Of a DNA stretch of 64,000 bases, positions 63,396-64,000 are shown in pieces (the stretch's first letter is position 1; each line of letters opens with the position of its first letter). The notes under the pieces are model-generated. The model searched no databases. It was not told where the DNA came from and saw only the letters and a program-made list of their open reading frames with translations. The stretch is taken from positions 2,170,001-2,234,000 of the forward strand of contig NZ_CP124681.1 of the NCBI RefSeq assembly GCF_029961765.1, read 5' to 3'. The DNA comes from Nocardioides sp. QY071 (lineage in GTDB: Bacteria > Actinomycetota > Actinomycetes > Propionibacteriales > Nocardioidaceae). The position numbers were made by a program, and so were the translations under genes.

Positions 63396-64000
63396 GTGGG
63401 CGGGGACCTCTACATCCTCGACCTGGACGACATGCAGCAGTCGGCCGTCGACCTCGGCGACCCGACCCGCCTGGTCTTCGACTACGTCCGGCGCATCGGC
63501 GACCTCCTCGACGTGATGCCCGCGGGGCCGCTGCGGGTGCTGCACGTCGGCGGTGCCGCGATGACCCTGCCGCGCTACGTCGCGGCCACCCGGCCCCGTT
63601 CGGCCCAGATCGTGCTCGAGCCCGCCACCGAGGTCGTCGAGCGGGTCCGCGCCGAGGCGCCGCTGCCGCCGCGCAGCGGGATCAAGGTGCGTCCCGTCGA
63701 CGGCGAGACCGGCATCCTCGCGGTGCGTGAGGGCTCCCAGGACGTGGTCGTCCTCGACGCCTTCGCCGGCGGGAGGGTGCCCGAGTCGCTGACGTCGGCC
63801 GGCTTCGTGGAGCAGGTCGGACGGGTGCTGGCGCCGGACGGGATGTTCGTGGCCAACCTGGTCGACCGGCCGCCGTACCCCCGGGTGCGGGCGTTCGTCG
63901 CCGCCGTCCGCGCGCTCGGCGACGTCGCGGTCGGAGCCGAGCCGGCGACCCTCAAGGGCCGACGCGAGGGCAACCTGGTCGTCGCCAGCGGCGAGGTCCC
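63396..64000 (+). CDS. Spermidine synthase-like SAM-fold protein, 3' end outside the window
   Basis: At least 201 residues from GTG 63396 to the window edge. LRVLHVGGAAMTLPRYVAATRP is the glycine-rich nucleotide/SAM-binding loop of the spermidine synthase family, VLEPATEVVERV the acidic beta-2 end, and DVVVLDAFAGGRVPESLTSAGF the active-site Asp region. True polyamine synthesis is uncertain: many actinobacterial members of this group are uncharacterised methyltransferase-like proteins. It starts 2 bp after the DUF429-RelA/SpoT stop, so the two are probably co-transcribed. Confidence 0.78.
   Translation, partial: MGGDLYILDLDDMQQSAVDLGDPTRLVFDYVRRIGDLLDVMPAGPLRVLHVGGAAMTLPRYVAATRPRSAQIVLEPATEVVERVRAEAPLPPRSGIKVRPVDGETGILAVREGSQDVVVLDAFAGGRVPESLTSAGFVEQVGRVLAPDGMFVANLVDRPPYPRVRAFVAAVRALGDVAVGAEPATLKGRREGNLVVASGEV

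Overview
The window is high-GC actinobacterial DNA with dense, overlapping genes and many GTG starts. Gene content (DUF222/HNH gene with an actinobacterial LexA box, Jet/Mks condensin, betaine and polyamine catabolism, a TMADH-family enzyme with histamine dehydrogenase-type active-site residues) points to the Nocardioidaceae, most likely Nocardioides or Pimelobacter. This is inference from content; no rRNA or other marker gene is present. No stretch longer than about 250 bp lacks a gene, and I saw no tRNA, rRNA or CRISPR array.

Layout. (1) 1-2.4 kb: a DUF222/HNH gene is cut exactly at its start codon by a complete 1113-bp IS30-family element (21/25-bp inverted repeats, 3-bp TCA duplication); its LexA box is left stranded on the far side. 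(2) 2.4-3.7 kb: glutathionyl-hydroquinone reductase and a small unknown gene. (3) 3.9-9.6 kb: jetA-jetB-jetC, a Wadjet/MksBEF-type condensin, without the jetD/mksG nuclease. (4) 10.3-18.1 kb: a putrescine-type polyamine module: aldehyde dehydrogenase, class III aminotransferase, PotABCD transporter and an Lrp/AsnC regulator. Two of its divergent promoters share a 13-bp motif, and a 4+4-unit palindromic array with strict 22-bp period lies between the aminotransferase and potC.

(5) 18.1-42 kb: a large quaternary-amine module. It contains a BCCT carrier, an OpuA/ProU-type ABC importer, choline and betaine-aldehyde dehydrogenases, a non-pyrrolysine MttB-family methyltransferase with corrinoid protein, methyl-THF transferase, reductive activator and DUF1638 partner, a MetF-like protein, PurU, an FAD-GcvT dehydrogenase and EtfBA, plus two IclR and one GlxA-type regulators. 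Read together, choline is oxidised to glycine betaine, one methyl leaves by a corrinoid route to THF, further N-methyls leave by the ETF-linked dehydrogenase, and MetF/PurU recycle one-carbon folates. A motif GTTGC-N7-GCAAC occurs upstream of the BCCT gene, at the start codon of the second iclR gene and upstream of the FAD-GcvT gene, with a variant upstream of betB.

(6) 42-51.8 kb: TetR regulator, aldehyde dehydrogenase, APC permease and TMADH-family flavoprotein (probable histamine or related amine oxidation), then a nitrilase-superfamily hydrolase, NCS1 permease and GMC oxidoreductase. (7) 51.8-60.7 kb: secreted GH26-like protein, acetylpolyamine-amidohydrolase-like HDAC, flavin monooxygenase, then divergently RidA, DUF1028, M20 amidohydrolase, aspartase-like lyase and LysR. 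(8) 60.6-64 kb: Pr6Pr-type membrane protein, DUF1801, a DUF429-RelA/SpoT fusion lacking a catalytic glutamate, and the 5' part of a spermidine synthase-like gene.
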